Shown piece after piece: positions 43,428 to 51,865 of a stretch of 64,000 bases of DNA. The notes below the pieces were generated by a model, which was given only the letters and a program-made list of their open reading frames with translations, ran no database searches and was not told the origin of the DNA. The stretch is from RYN-230 sp963814645. Its GTDB lineage: Bacteria; Actinomycetota; Actinomycetes; Streptosporangiales; Streptosporangiaceae. Location: the NCBI GenBank assembly GCA_963814645.1, contig CAWFDX010000009.1:248001-312000 (forward strand), read 5' to 3'. The position numbers and the translations under genes were made by a program. The first letter of the stretch is position 1, and the number at the start of each line of letters is the position of its first letter.

Positions 43428-44615
43428 CTATTGAGGTATATGTACCGGGTTAATGACGTCGGCCAGGATGAGCAGCAGGCCAAAGCCGACGAGCAGGGCG
43501 AACACCCCCACGCTGACCGGGAGCAGCTTGCGCATGTCCACCTGGCCCGGATCCGGCCGGCCCAGCAGCCGGTTGATCCAGGACCGGATGGTCTCGTAAA
43601 TGTTCACGGCCAGGTGCCCGCCGTCCAGCGGGAGCAGCGGCACCAGGTTGAACAGGCCGACGAAGATGTTCAGCGAGATGACGATGAGCAGCACCACGGT
43701 CACCTTGGCCTGCCAGCCCACCGGGGCGGCGAACGCCTCGCCGGTGTACTCCCCCGCACCGACCACGCTGGTCACGTCGCCACCGGCGGTGCTGCTCCGG
43801 TTCTTGCTGAACAGCTCGGGGATGGCCTTCGGGATGTCGCCCAGGGCCGACACCGATCCGGTCACGATCGTGCCGAATTCGGAGCCCGCATAGCGGATCG
43901 CGCTGATCGGGCCCACCGTCGGGTACACCACCGCGGGCGAGATACCGAGGTAGGAGCCCTTGCGGCCGGAGATGGTGGCCAGCGACGGGTGCAGCGTCAG
44001 CGTGTGCCCGTCGCGCAGCACGGTGACCGTCACCGGGGTGCCCGCGGGCTGCGCCCGGATGGCCGCACCGAGCTGGTTCCAGGTGTGCACCGGCTTGCCC
44101 GCCAGCGTAATGATCTTGTCGCCGGCGTGCAGGCCCGACTTGACCGCGGGCGACGCCGGATCGGACTTGAGGCAGGTGGTCGCGGTCATGCTCTTCGGCA
44201 CGCACGGCTCGATGGACCCGACGGTGGCCGACGAGCTGTTCGTCGCCTGGCCGATGCCGGCGGCCAGGATGAACAGCAGCACGAAGGCCAGCACGAAGTG
44301 CATGAACGAGCCGGCGGCGAGCACGATTATCCGCTGCCAGCCGGGCTGGCGGCCGAACGACCGCGGCTCGTCCGCCGGGTCAACTTCCTCCAGCCGGGTC
44401 ATCCCGACGATCTTGACGAAGCCGCCGGCCGGCACCGCTTTGATGCCGTACTCGGTCTCACCGCGGATCGTTGACCACAGCGTCTGCCCGAAGCCCACGA
44501 AGAACTGGGTGACCTTCATGTGGAACTTCTTCGCGGTGATGAAGTGGCCGAACTCGTGCAGCATGATCGAGAACAGCAGCGCGAAGATGAAGATAGCCCA
44601 GCCGAGCAGCGTCAT
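43428..44615 (-). CDS. rseP: Site-2 intramembrane zinc metalloprotease, RseP/RasP type
   Basis: 395 residues. Zinc motif HEFGH in FSIMLHEFGHFITAKKF within the first helix, AVPAGGFVKIVGM, a PDZ domain (KSDPASPAVKSGLHAGDKII, LAGKPVHTWNQLG) and the second metal site NLVPLLPLDGGHL. It cleaves anti-sigma factors or signal peptides in the membrane plane. Its ATG overlaps the dxr stop by 4 bp (ATGA). The dxr-rseP-ispG order is the standard actinobacterial one. Confidence 0.94.
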   Translation of the reverse strand: MTLLGWAIFIFALLFSIMLHEFGHFITAKKFHMKVTQFFVGFGQTLWSTIRGETEYGIKAVPAGGFVKIVGMTRLEEVDPADEPRSFGRQPGWQRIIVLAAGSFMHFVLAFVLLFILAAGIGQATNSSSATVGSIEPCVPKSMTATTCLKSDPASPAVKSGLHAGDKIITLAGKPVHTWNQLGAAIRAQPAGTPVTVTVLRDGHTLTLHPSLATISGRKGSYLGISPAVVYPTVGPISAIRYAGSEFGTIVTGSVSALGDIPKAIPELFSKNRSSTAGGDVTSVVGAGEYTGEAFAAPVGWQAKVTVVLLIVISLNIFVGLFNLVPLLPLDGGHLAVNIYETIRSWINRLLGRPDPGQVDMRKLLPVSVGVFALLVGFGLLLILADVINPVHIPQ

Positions 44616-45901
44616 CCGGCCGACTCTCCCTCCCCGTGCGCCCCGTCTGATGTGGCACGCACGCGGTCCGTTCCCGCGCCAGTCAGTTCCTGCGCGCGGA
44701 CCCGGGCCCAGCGGTCCGCCGCGAGCACGTCGTCCAGGGTTACCGCGTCCCGGGCCGTGCTCTCATGCTCCGAGACTACCTGGGCCACTGTGTCCACGAT
44801 TCGCAAGAAGCCGATCCTGCCCGCCCGGAATGCCTCGACGCAAACCTCGTTGGCCGCGTTGTACACGGCGGGCGCGGTGCCGCCGGTGCGGCCCGCCTCC
44901 CGGGCCAGCGCCACGGCCGGGAACGCCTCCTCGTCGAGCGGCTGGAACGTCCAGCCGTGTGCCCGGGTCCAGTCGAGGGCCGGGCCCGCCCCGGGTACCC
45001 GGTCCGGCCAGGCCATGCCGAGCGCGATCGGGATCCGCATGTCCGGCGGGCTGGCCTGGGCGATGGTCGCGCCGTCGGTGAACTCGACCATCGAGTGGAT
45101 CACCGACTGCGGGTGCACGACCACCTCGATCCGGTCGAAGCCGATGCCGAACAGCAGGTGGGCCTCGATCAGCTCCAGGCCCTTGTTGACCAGCGTGGCC
45201 GAGTTGATCGTGACCACCGGGCCCATGTTCCAGTTCGGGTGGGCCAGCGCCTGGGCCGGCGTGACATCGGCCAGCTCGGCCCGGCCGCGGCCGAGGAACG
45301 GCCCGCCGCTGGCCGTCAGCACCAGCCGGGCCACCTCGGCCGCGCTGCCGCCGCGCAGGCACTGGGCGATGGCCGAATGCTCGGAGTCGACCGGCACGAT
45401 CTGCCCCGGCGCGGCCCGGCTAGCCACCAGCGGGCCGCCGATGATCAGGGACTCCTTGTTGGCCAGGGCAAGGACCCGGCCCGCGTCCAGCGCGGCCAGC
45501 GTGGCGCGCAGGCCGACCGCGCCGGTCACCCCGTTCAGCACCACGTCGCACGGCCACGCGGCGGCCTCGGCCACCGCGTCCGGCCCGGCCAGCAGCTTGG
45601 GCAGCGGCCGGGTGGCGCCCGTCGCGGCGGCCGCGGCGCGCAGCGCGTCGCGGACCGCGGCCACGGCGCCCTCGCTAGCCACCGCGACCACCTCGGCGCC
45701 GAACTCGATGGCCTGCTCGGCCAGCAGGCCCGGGTTGCCGCCGCCGGCGGCCAGCCCGGCCACCCGGAACCTGCCCGGGTTGCGCCGGATGATGTCCGCC
45801 GCCTGGGTGCCGATAGACCCGGTCGAGCCGAGGACGACGATGTCCCGCCGGCCGCGGCCGGGCTCAGCCTGCGCTGCGTCCATGCCGCCATTCTGGTCCA
45901 T
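44612..45901 (-). CDS. dxr: 1-deoxy-D-xylulose 5-phosphate reductoisomerase
   Basis: NADPH-dependent conversion of DXP to MEP. 429 residues: NADPH site VVLGSTGSIGTQAADIIR, NGVTGAVGLRATLAAL, LANKESLIIGGPLV, substrate/metal site VDSEHSAIAQCLRG, TASGGPFLGR, HPNWNMGPVVTINSATLVNK and GLELIEAHLLFGI. ATG 45901 is used; ATG 45883 (MDAAQAEP) is a reasonable alternative. First gene of dxr-rseP-ispG. Confidence 0.97.
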   Translation of the reverse strand: MDQNGGMDAAQAEPGRGRRDIVVLGSTGSIGTQAADIIRRNPGRFRVAGLAAGGGNPGLLAEQAIEFGAEVVAVASEGAVAAVRDALRAAAAATGATRPLPKLLAGPDAVAEAAAWPCDVVLNGVTGAVGLRATLAALDAGRVLALANKESLIIGGPLVASRAAPGQIVPVDSEHSAIAQCLRGGSAAEVARLVLTASGGPFLGRGRAELADVTPAQALAHPNWNMGPVVTINSATLVNKGLELIEAHLLFGIGFDRIEVVVHPQSVIHSMVEFTDGATIAQASPPDMRIPIALGMAWPDRVPGAGPALDWTRAHGWTFQPLDEEAFPAVALAREAGRTGGTAPAVYNAANEVCVEAFRAGRIGFLRIVDTVAQVVSEHESTARDAVTLDDVLAADRWARVRAQELTGAGTDRVRATSDGAHGEGESAG

Positions 45902-45948
45902 CGGGCGCCCGGCAGCCGTGCGCGACCCGACGCTGGCGTCAGGTTAGG

Positions 45949-47238
45949 TCAGGCCAGGGCCGGGTCGGACGCCGCCGCTGACGTCTCCCAGTCCGGGCGG
46001 AGCGGCATGCTGGCCTGACCGTCCGCGCCCAGCCTGACCCCCAGGATCTGGTGCAGCTGGACCACGTTGCGCTCGAAACCGAGCCGGGAGCCGGCCATGT
46101 ACAGCCGCCATACCCGGGCGGTGCCCTCGCCCACCTCGGCGACCGCCTCGTCCCAGTGCGCGTCCAGGTTGGCGCACCAGCCGGCCAGCGTCAGCGCGTA
46201 GTGCTCGCGCAGGTTCTCCTCGTGCCGGATCTCGAATCCGGTGGTGTTCATCAGCGACAGCAGGAAGCCGGGTCCTTCCAGCTCCCCGTCCGGGAACACG
46301 TACCGGTTGATGAACCCGCCGGCCACCCGGGCCGGGGCGGCGTCGTCCGGCCGGGTGATGCAGTGGTTGAGCATCCGGCCCTCCGGCCGGAGCTTGCCGT
46401 ACAGGAACCCGAAGTACCCGGGCAGCTGGGCCTTGCCGATATGTTCGGTCAGCCCGATCGAGCTGACCGCGTCGAAATCGCTCTCGGTCACGTCCCGGTA
46501 GTCGAGGTGCCGCACCTCGGCCAGCCCGGCCAGGCCCTGGTCCTCGCTGGCCTGCTGGCCCCAGGCCGCCTGCTGCGCGGACAGCGTGACGCCGAGCGCC
46601 TTGACGCCGTACTCGCGGGCCGCGTGCCGGACCATGCCGCCCCAGCCGCAGCCCACGTCGAGCAGGCGCATCCCGGACCGCAGCCCCAGCTTCCTGGCCA
46701 CCAGGTCGTGCTTGTACGCCTGAGCCTCCTCCAGGGTGGCGTCCGGCCGCGGGTAACAGGCACAGGTGTAGGCCATGGACGGGCCGAGCACCCACTCGTA
46801 GAACGTGTTGGACACGTCGTAGTGGTGCGAGATGGCCGAGGCGTCGCGCTGCTTGGAATGCCGCCTGCCGCCCAGCCAGCGGCGGTTGACCCGGACCTCC
46901 TGCGGCGGCGGCGGGATCCGCGGCAGCAGCACCTTGGCCCCGCCCAGGTCGCGAAGCAGCTGGAGCTTCTCCGCGGTGGTCAGGTCGCCCTCCCGGGCAG
47001 CGATCATCCGGTGCAGCGCGGTGTACATGTCGCCCTCGAGGTCCAGGTGCCCGGACACGTAGGCCCGGGCCAGCCCCAGCGAGCCGGGCGCCTGGGCCAG
47101 GTAGGACACGGCCACCGGGGACTTCACGGTGATCCGGACCGGGGCATCTGGGCTGCCCGCACGGCTCCCGTCGTAGGCCCGGAACTCCACCGGGGCATCC
47201 GGCCCCGCTATCCGCTCGAAGACGTCGGCCAGCGCCAT
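45949..47238 (-). CDS. Cyclopropane/methyl-branched fatty acid methyltransferase (BfaB/TmsB-like)
   Basis: 429-residue SAM-dependent methyltransferase of the Cfa family acting on unsaturated acyl chains of phospholipids: AISHHYDVSNTFYEWVLGPS, MAYTCACYPRPDATLEEAQ, KLGLRSGMRLLDVGCGWGGM (SAM motif), SSIGLTEHIG and INRYVFPDGEL. Immediately upstream (51 bp) is an FAD oxidoreductase. That pairing is the BfaA-BfaB (TmsA-TmsB) set that adds a 10-methylene group to oleate and reduces it to 10-methylstearate (tuberculostearate). The assignment to branched rather than cyclopropane product rests on this pairing. ATG 47238 has AAGGGAAAG upstream. Confidence 0.88.
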   Translation of the reverse strand: MALADVFERIAGPDAPVEFRAYDGSRAGSPDAPVRITVKSPVAVSYLAQAPGSLGLARAYVSGHLDLEGDMYTALHRMIAAREGDLTTAEKLQLLRDLGGAKVLLPRIPPPPQEVRVNRRWLGGRRHSKQRDASAISHHYDVSNTFYEWVLGPSMAYTCACYPRPDATLEEAQAYKHDLVARKLGLRSGMRLLDVGCGWGGMVRHAAREYGVKALGVTLSAQQAAWGQQASEDQGLAGLAEVRHLDYRDVTESDFDAVSSIGLTEHIGKAQLPGYFGFLYGKLRPEGRMLNHCITRPDDAAPARVAGGFINRYVFPDGELEGPGFLLSLMNTTGFEIRHEENLREHYALTLAGWCANLDAHWDEAVAEVGEGTARVWRLYMAGSRLGFERNVVQLHQILGVRLGADGQASMPLRPDWETSAAASDPALA

Positions 47239-47289
47239 GTCTGTCTTTCCCTTCTGCCCCTGACTGCGTTACTCCCGCGCACGCCGGCC

Positions 47290-48685
47290 CTACTTGCCGC
47301 GCACGCACTTCTCATACAGCCCGGCCAGCCTCCCGTCCGCGTCGTAGCGGCGCTTGAGCGCCGCGTAGGCGGGCCCGTTGTAGGTGGCCCAGAACTGGTC
47401 CTCCGGATAGAACGAGGTCGAGTACAGGCCCTTGGACCCAGCCAGGGCCGACGCCTTCTCCTCGACGAGCCGGTTGTGGTAGCCGTCGGCGCGGCCCGGC
47501 GGCAGCGACACCATGCCCCAGAAGCCGAAGTTCACGTACACCTCGTCCGGGGTCAGCGGGTACAGCGGCCAGGCCGCGGCGCTGCGCAGCCGCAGCGGGC
47601 AGAGCCACACCGGGGTCATGCCCACCTCGGCGGCGAAGAAGCGGAGGAATTCGGCGCCGCGGGCGGCCGGGACCTCCACGTCCTGGATGACCGACTCCTG
47701 TGGCGGCCGCCCCCGGCGCGCGGTCAGCGCCGCGGACAGGCCGTGCCGCCGGTCGAAGGCGACCAGCGCCCGGTACACGTCCGACCGGCGGTAGCGGCGC
47801 GGCCAGAGCCGGCGGATCACCGGATTTTGCACGCCGAACGGCCGCGAGCACCAGAACCAGTCGGTGTCCCAGCGCCACAGGTAGTCGCGGATGGTGAGGA
47901 AGTCCTCCTGCGGCCCGCGCAGCGACTGGTAGAAGATCTGGTGGCCGGTGTAGTCGCTGTGCCACGGCGCCACCTCGCTGAACGCCCCCACGGTGAGGTA
48001 AAGCTCGGTCAGGCTGAACATGACGCCGTCCACGAAGTCAGCCCGGTGCCCCTGGTAACTGCCGTCCGCGGCGATCTGCGCGATGGCGGCCATGCACGAC
48101 TCCGGGTCGGCGAACCGGAAGTGCCGCAGGTGCACGAACGGCTGCACCGGCTCCAGCTCGATGGTCAGCGACAGCGCGTAGCCCAGCGTGCCGTAGGAGT
48201 TCGGGAAGCCGCGGAACAGGTCGGCGTGCTCGTTGTCTGCGGTAGCCGTTACCACCTGGCCATCGCCGGTGAGGATCTCCATGGCCAGCACCGACTCATG
48301 CGGCAGGCCGTTGCGCAGCGAGGTCGAACTCGATGCCGAGCCCGGACACCGCGCCGCCCAGCGTGATCGTCTTGAGCTGGGGCACCACCCGCGGCATGAG
48401 ACCGTGCCGCAGCGTGGCGTCGGCCAGGTCCTCATACGTGGTCATGCCGCCCACCAGGGCCGTCCTGGTGTCCGGGTCCACGCAGATCACCCGGCCGAAC
48501 GCGGACACGTCCAGCCCGGCCACCGGGGCGGCGTCGCGGAACCGGAACAGGTTCGACGTGCGCTTGGCCAGCCGAACCCGGCTCCCTGGCGGGATCGCCG
48601 CATAAGCCTGCTGGATGCGGGCCACCGCCGCGGCATGGGCCTGCCGCCCGGCAGGCTGCTGTTCCGTTGTGCCCAGCTGTGTCAC
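47290..48685 (-). pseudogene. FAD-binding oxidoreductase (BfaA/TmsA-like), frameshifted
   Basis: Likely reduces the 10-methylene intermediate made by the adjacent methyltransferase. The N-terminal frame from GTG 48685 (GGAGGGCGGA upstream) gives SRVRLAKRTSNLFRFRDA, FGRVICVDPDTRTALVGGMT and LKTITLGGAVSGLGIE. The next frame continues STSLRNGLPHESVLAMEILT, YALSLTIELEPVQPFVHLRH, WRWDTDWFWCSRPFG and ends YEKCVRGK at 47290. The join needs removal of one base near 48322-48334 (GAG-T-TCGACC). The rest is conserved to the end, so either a read error or a very recent mutation. Without repair, methylene intermediates would accumulate. Confidence 0.82.
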
Positions 48686-48791
48686 TCCGCCCTCCGTTCG
48701 CTCCAGGCCGGGTCCGGCCTCGGGGAGAGGATGAACGCACCTGCCCCATCAGGGCAAGTTCCAGGCCGGGCCGGCGAGCGGCCAGGGAAGT

Positions 48792-49982
48792 TTACCGTGC
48801 GGTAGGTCCTGGTTTGCCCCCAGATGTACCCAGGTCCCGCCGCTTAGGAACCCGGCGGCCCGGCCGCGGCGCGGCGGGTTCCGCGGCGCTGGCCACCGAG
48901 TAGCCGTCGGCGACCTGCTCCGGGGTCATCGGCAGCCGCGCCTCGGACGGTGGCACGCCGGCGTCGAGAATGTCCCGCAGCAGGTGGGCCAGGGAGTAGT
49001 GCGGATCCGCGGCCAGCGCGCGGTCGAGGGCGATGTTGGCCAGCGCCCCCTCGCCGGACTGCCAGGCGGTGAACGCGAGCAGCGACGCGGGCCCGGCCAG
49101 GTAGGCCGGCCGGGCCCGGCGCACCACGTCGGACCACATGCGCAGGTGCGCGTCCCGGTGCTGGGGGTCCATCCGGGCCCAGGCGTCGTCCCGGACCGGC
49201 AGGTGGGCCAGGGTCACCGACAGCCAGGCCACCGGTTCGGCCGCGGTGATCGGCCGGCCAGCCCGGTAGCTGGCGATGAAGTCCCGCACCGCCCGCCGCC
49301 CGGCCTCGGCGAGCAGCGTGCTCGCCGGGTCCAGGCGGCCACGGCTGCCCAGGCTGACCAGCTTGGCCGCGCGGGCCCGGGCCCGGATGGTGGCCCGCTG
49401 CATGGACCGGGCAGCCGCGCCGGTGACCGGGGCCAGGGTGCCCGCCAGCGCGGCCCGGTCCGGGTAGGCGACCAGGCCGGCCACGGTCATGGCGGCGGCG
49501 GCCGGGCTGGCCTGGACGTCGAAACGCACCCCGTCGGGCGGGCAGCAGTCCGGGTTGGCGCAGATGTAGGACCAGTACCGGCCGTCCTCGACCCGCATCA
49601 GCTCGTGCAGCCGCAGGCCGCGCTGGCGGACCGTGGCGGCCAGCGCGTCGGCCACCGGGGTGACCAGCGCGCCCGGGCCGTAGCCGATGCCGATCACGGC
49701 GTGCAGGCGGCGCTGGCCTAGCACCGCGGCGGCATGCCCGGCGATCCCGGCCGCGATGGCGGCGTCGGGCGGGTCGGGCAGGTCATACCGGAAGGCTAAC
49801 TCGATCCGCTGTGCTGTCCCGGGAGCGCTGACCCCGACCACGACCAGGCTGCGGGCCGGGTGGAAGCCGAGCAGGTGCGGGACGACGGCGAGGATGTCGC
49901 CGGGCGAGCTGACCCGGACCCGGGCCGGCACGGAGAACTCATCGCCCGGACCAGGGCCGGGGCTGACCGGAGTGTTATTCAT
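48792..49982 (-). CDS. DUF4192 domain protein
   Basis: 396 residues. The family core is RVSSPGDILAVVPHLLGFHP, RSLVVVGVSAPG, VIGIGYGPGALVTPVADALA, VEDGRYWSYICANPDCCPPD and AWLSVTLAHLPVRDDAWARM, then a TPR-like FTAWQSGEGALANIALDRAL and ADPHYSLAHLLRDILDAGVP. No enzymatic motif is obvious; the biochemical role of the family is unknown. ATG 49982; the upstream ribosome-binding site is weak. It diverges from the small membrane gene at 50296. Confidence 0.85.
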   Translation of the reverse strand: MNNTPVSPGPGPGDEFSVPARVRVSSPGDILAVVPHLLGFHPARSLVVVGVSAPGTAQRIELAFRYDLPDPPDAAIAAGIAGHAAAVLGQRRLHAVIGIGYGPGALVTPVADALAATVRQRGLRLHELMRVEDGRYWSYICANPDCCPPDGVRFDVQASPAAAAMTVAGLVAYPDRAALAGTLAPVTGAAARSMQRATIRARARAAKLVSLGSRGRLDPASTLLAEAGRRAVRDFIASYRAGRPITAAEPVAWLSVTLAHLPVRDDAWARMDPQHRDAHLRMWSDVVRRARPAYLAGPASLLAFTAWQSGEGALANIALDRALAADPHYSLAHLLRDILDAGVPPSEARLPMTPEQVADGYSVASAAEPAAPRPGRRVPKRRDLGTSGGKPGPTAR

Positions 49983-50295
49983 GCCGCCACGGTCGCCGGG
50001 AGCCGGGAAGGCGGCCAGCCCCAGAATTCCGTTCTGGGGATAAATTGCCAGCCCGCGGGTAATGGCCAGGGGTTTGCGGCGGGCTAAGCCGGGCTAACCA
50101 GCGCTTTGTGCCGGCGCATGCACAGCGCGAAATCATGGTCTTGACAGCTGTCCAAAGTGCATACTCGGCCGCTACACGGGAACGAAATGATCACGGAATT
50201 GCCCGAATGTCATCATCACGGGATAAGCTAACCCGGCACCCGGGCTGGCCAGCGCAGCGGGCGCTCCAGCCGGTCTCGTCCCCCGGAGGTAAACC
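49983..50295. promoter_or_regulatory. Divergent intergenic region, 313 bp
   Basis: Separates DUF4192 (minus) from the small membrane protein (plus). It contains a 10-bp palindrome GACAGCTGTC at 50143-50152, inside TTGACAGCTGTCC, whose first hexamer resembles a -35 box, although no -10 box lies at canonical distance. No other structure was recognised. Confidence 0.3.
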
Positions 50296-50493
50296 GTGCG
50301 GCTAGGTTCGGCCATTTTGGTGATCTGGCTGATAATCGGCGCTATAGCGGGGGCGCAGCGCCACTACTACAGCGGTTCGATTTCAAGCTGTACCAAGGCG
50401 AGCACGATCATCGTGACGATTCTCGCCGGGCCGCTCAACTACGTGGGTGTCAACCCAAAGGTCGAGTGCAAGGTCCCGCAGCCCAGCCAGTGA
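50296..50493 (+). CDS. Small conserved single-pass membrane protein
   Basis: 65 residues: one N-terminal helix (LGSAILVIWLIIGAIAGAQR), a short extracellular turn (YYSGSISSCTKASTII), a second hydrophobic stretch (VTILAGPLNYVGVNPKVEC) and two cysteines. This pattern (IWLIIGA...AGPLNYVGVNPK) recurs in many streptomycete-like genomes with no assigned function. GTG 50296 has GGAGG 6 nt upstream. Confidence 0.8.
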   Translation: MRLGSAILVIWLIIGAIAGAQRHYYSGSISSCTKASTIIVTILAGPLNYVGVNPKVECKVPQPSQ

Positions 50494-50535
50494 GCTGACC
50501 AATCCCAGGGGCGCGCCCCGCCTGGCAAGCGGGGT

Positions 50536-51819
50536 TCAGCCCTCGGCCGGGAAGTACTTGCTGACGAAGCTGTTGCGGAACTTCCCGGCCGGGTCCATGT
50601 CGCGCAGCAACCGCTGGAAGCCGGCGGACCGGGGATACAGCGCGCGCACCGCGTGCGGCGCGGTGGTGAACAGCTTGGCCCAGTGCGGCCGCGCGCCGAG
50701 CGGGGCGAGCAAGTGCTCGATGGCCGCGATGACCGGGGTGACCGAGGCGGTGTCCTTGATCCAGGTGAAGTGCAGCGCCACCGTGTCCCGCTGGTAGCTG
50801 GGGCTGAGCCACAGGTCATCCGGGGCCACCGTGCGGATCTCGCAGATCTGTAGCACCGGCGCCAGCACGCTGGCCAGGGTGGCCAGCGCGTCGAACGAGG
50901 CGGCGGCGCGCTGCCGGGGCAGCAGGTACTCGGACTGCAGTTCCGCCCCGGCGCTCGGGGTGAACTCGCCGCGGAAGTGCGGCAGCCGCTCATGCCACGG
51001 CCCGGGCACGCCGAGCTGCTCGGTGGCGTACGCGGCGGGCTGCCCGGGGATAGGGTGCAGCGGCTGATCGGCCAGCGTGGCGTCCATCCACCGCGGCTCC
51101 GGCCGCCACGAACCGCCGCTGCCGACCCGCTGCTTGACCCAGACCTGGCGATGCCGGCTGCCCTGCCAGTCGGTGAACACACTGACGCTGTAGCCGCTGC
51201 CGAAGATCTCGTCGAAGTGGCTGCGCAGCATGGCCGCGGGCAGCCCTTCGTACACGTACTGCCGGACCTCGAACGCGGGCACCAGATCGAGGGTCAGCGT
51301 GGCCACCACCCCCAGCGCGCCCAGCCCGACCACGGCACCCCGGAACCGGTCACCGTCGCTGTGCCGGGCCAGCGTGTGCAGCTCTCCATCGGGGGCGACC
51401 AGTTGCATCCCGGACACCTGGGTGGCCAGGTTGCCGTGGCCGTCCCCGGAGCCGTGGGTGGCGGTGGCGCACGCCCCGGCCACGGTCAAGTGCGGCAGCG
51501 AGGCCAGCGTGGCCAGCGCCCAGCCCGCCTCGGTCAGCCGGGGCGCCAGCTCCTGGTAGGTGATCCCGCCGGGCACCGTGGCCGCGGCCCGGTCCGCGTC
51601 GATGCTGATCTCGGCGGGCAGGCCGGCCAGCGAAATCAGCACGCCCGGTGTGTCGGCGATCCGGTTGAACGAATGCCCGGTACCCACCGCGCGCACCTGC
51701 GGGTGATCACGGACCACGGCCTGCAGCCCGGCCAGGTCGGCGGGTTTGGCCAGCTCACTGGCCCGGTACACGATGTTGCCTGCCCAGTTGGCCCGGCGGC
51801 CGGACAACGCTGTCCCCAT
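50536..51819 (-). CDS. Alditol (xylitol/sorbitol) oxidase-like flavoprotein
   Basis: 427 residues of the vanillyl-alcohol-oxidase fold, closest in pattern to Streptomyces AldO, which oxidises xylitol/sorbitol at C1 to the aldose and hydrogen peroxide. NWAGNIVYRASELAKPADLA, the FAD-linking His49 in VGTGHSFNRIADT, TVPGGITYQELAPRLTEAGW, LPHLTVAGACATATHGSG, and the substrate region EIRTVAPDDLWLSPSYQRDT, VALHFTWIKD and HWAKLFTT. It diverges from the serine hydrolase with 46 bp between starts. Confidence 0.88.
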   Translation of the reverse strand: MGTALSGRRANWAGNIVYRASELAKPADLAGLQAVVRDHPQVRAVGTGHSFNRIADTPGVLISLAGLPAEISIDADRAAATVPGGITYQELAPRLTEAGWALATLASLPHLTVAGACATATHGSGDGHGNLATQVSGMQLVAPDGELHTLARHSDGDRFRGAVVGLGALGVVATLTLDLVPAFEVRQYVYEGLPAAMLRSHFDEIFGSGYSVSVFTDWQGSRHRQVWVKQRVGSGGSWRPEPRWMDATLADQPLHPIPGQPAAYATEQLGVPGPWHERLPHFRGEFTPSAGAELQSEYLLPRQRAAASFDALATLASVLAPVLQICEIRTVAPDDLWLSPSYQRDTVALHFTWIKDTASVTPVIAAIEHLLAPLGARPHWAKLFTTAPHAVRALYPRSAGFQRLLRDMDPAGKFRNSFVSKYFPAEG

Positions 51820-51853
51820 GCGTGGGAACCTACGGCCCCGGCCCCGATTCCGC

Positions 51854-51859
51854 TACCGT
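51854..51859 (+). promoter_or_regulatory. Candidate -10 box for leaderless serine-hydrolase mRNA
   Basis: TACCGT ends 6 nt before GTG 51866, the spacing of a leaderless actinobacterial promoter, and no Shine-Dalgarno is visible. The whole divergent gap is 46 bp. Confidence 0.4.
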
Positions 51860-51865
51860 CACGGT

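Noticed and set aside
46051..48366. 771-residue plus-strand open frame across the methyltransferase and oxidoreductase genes
   Set aside because: Runs antisense through two conserved genes and shows no domain.
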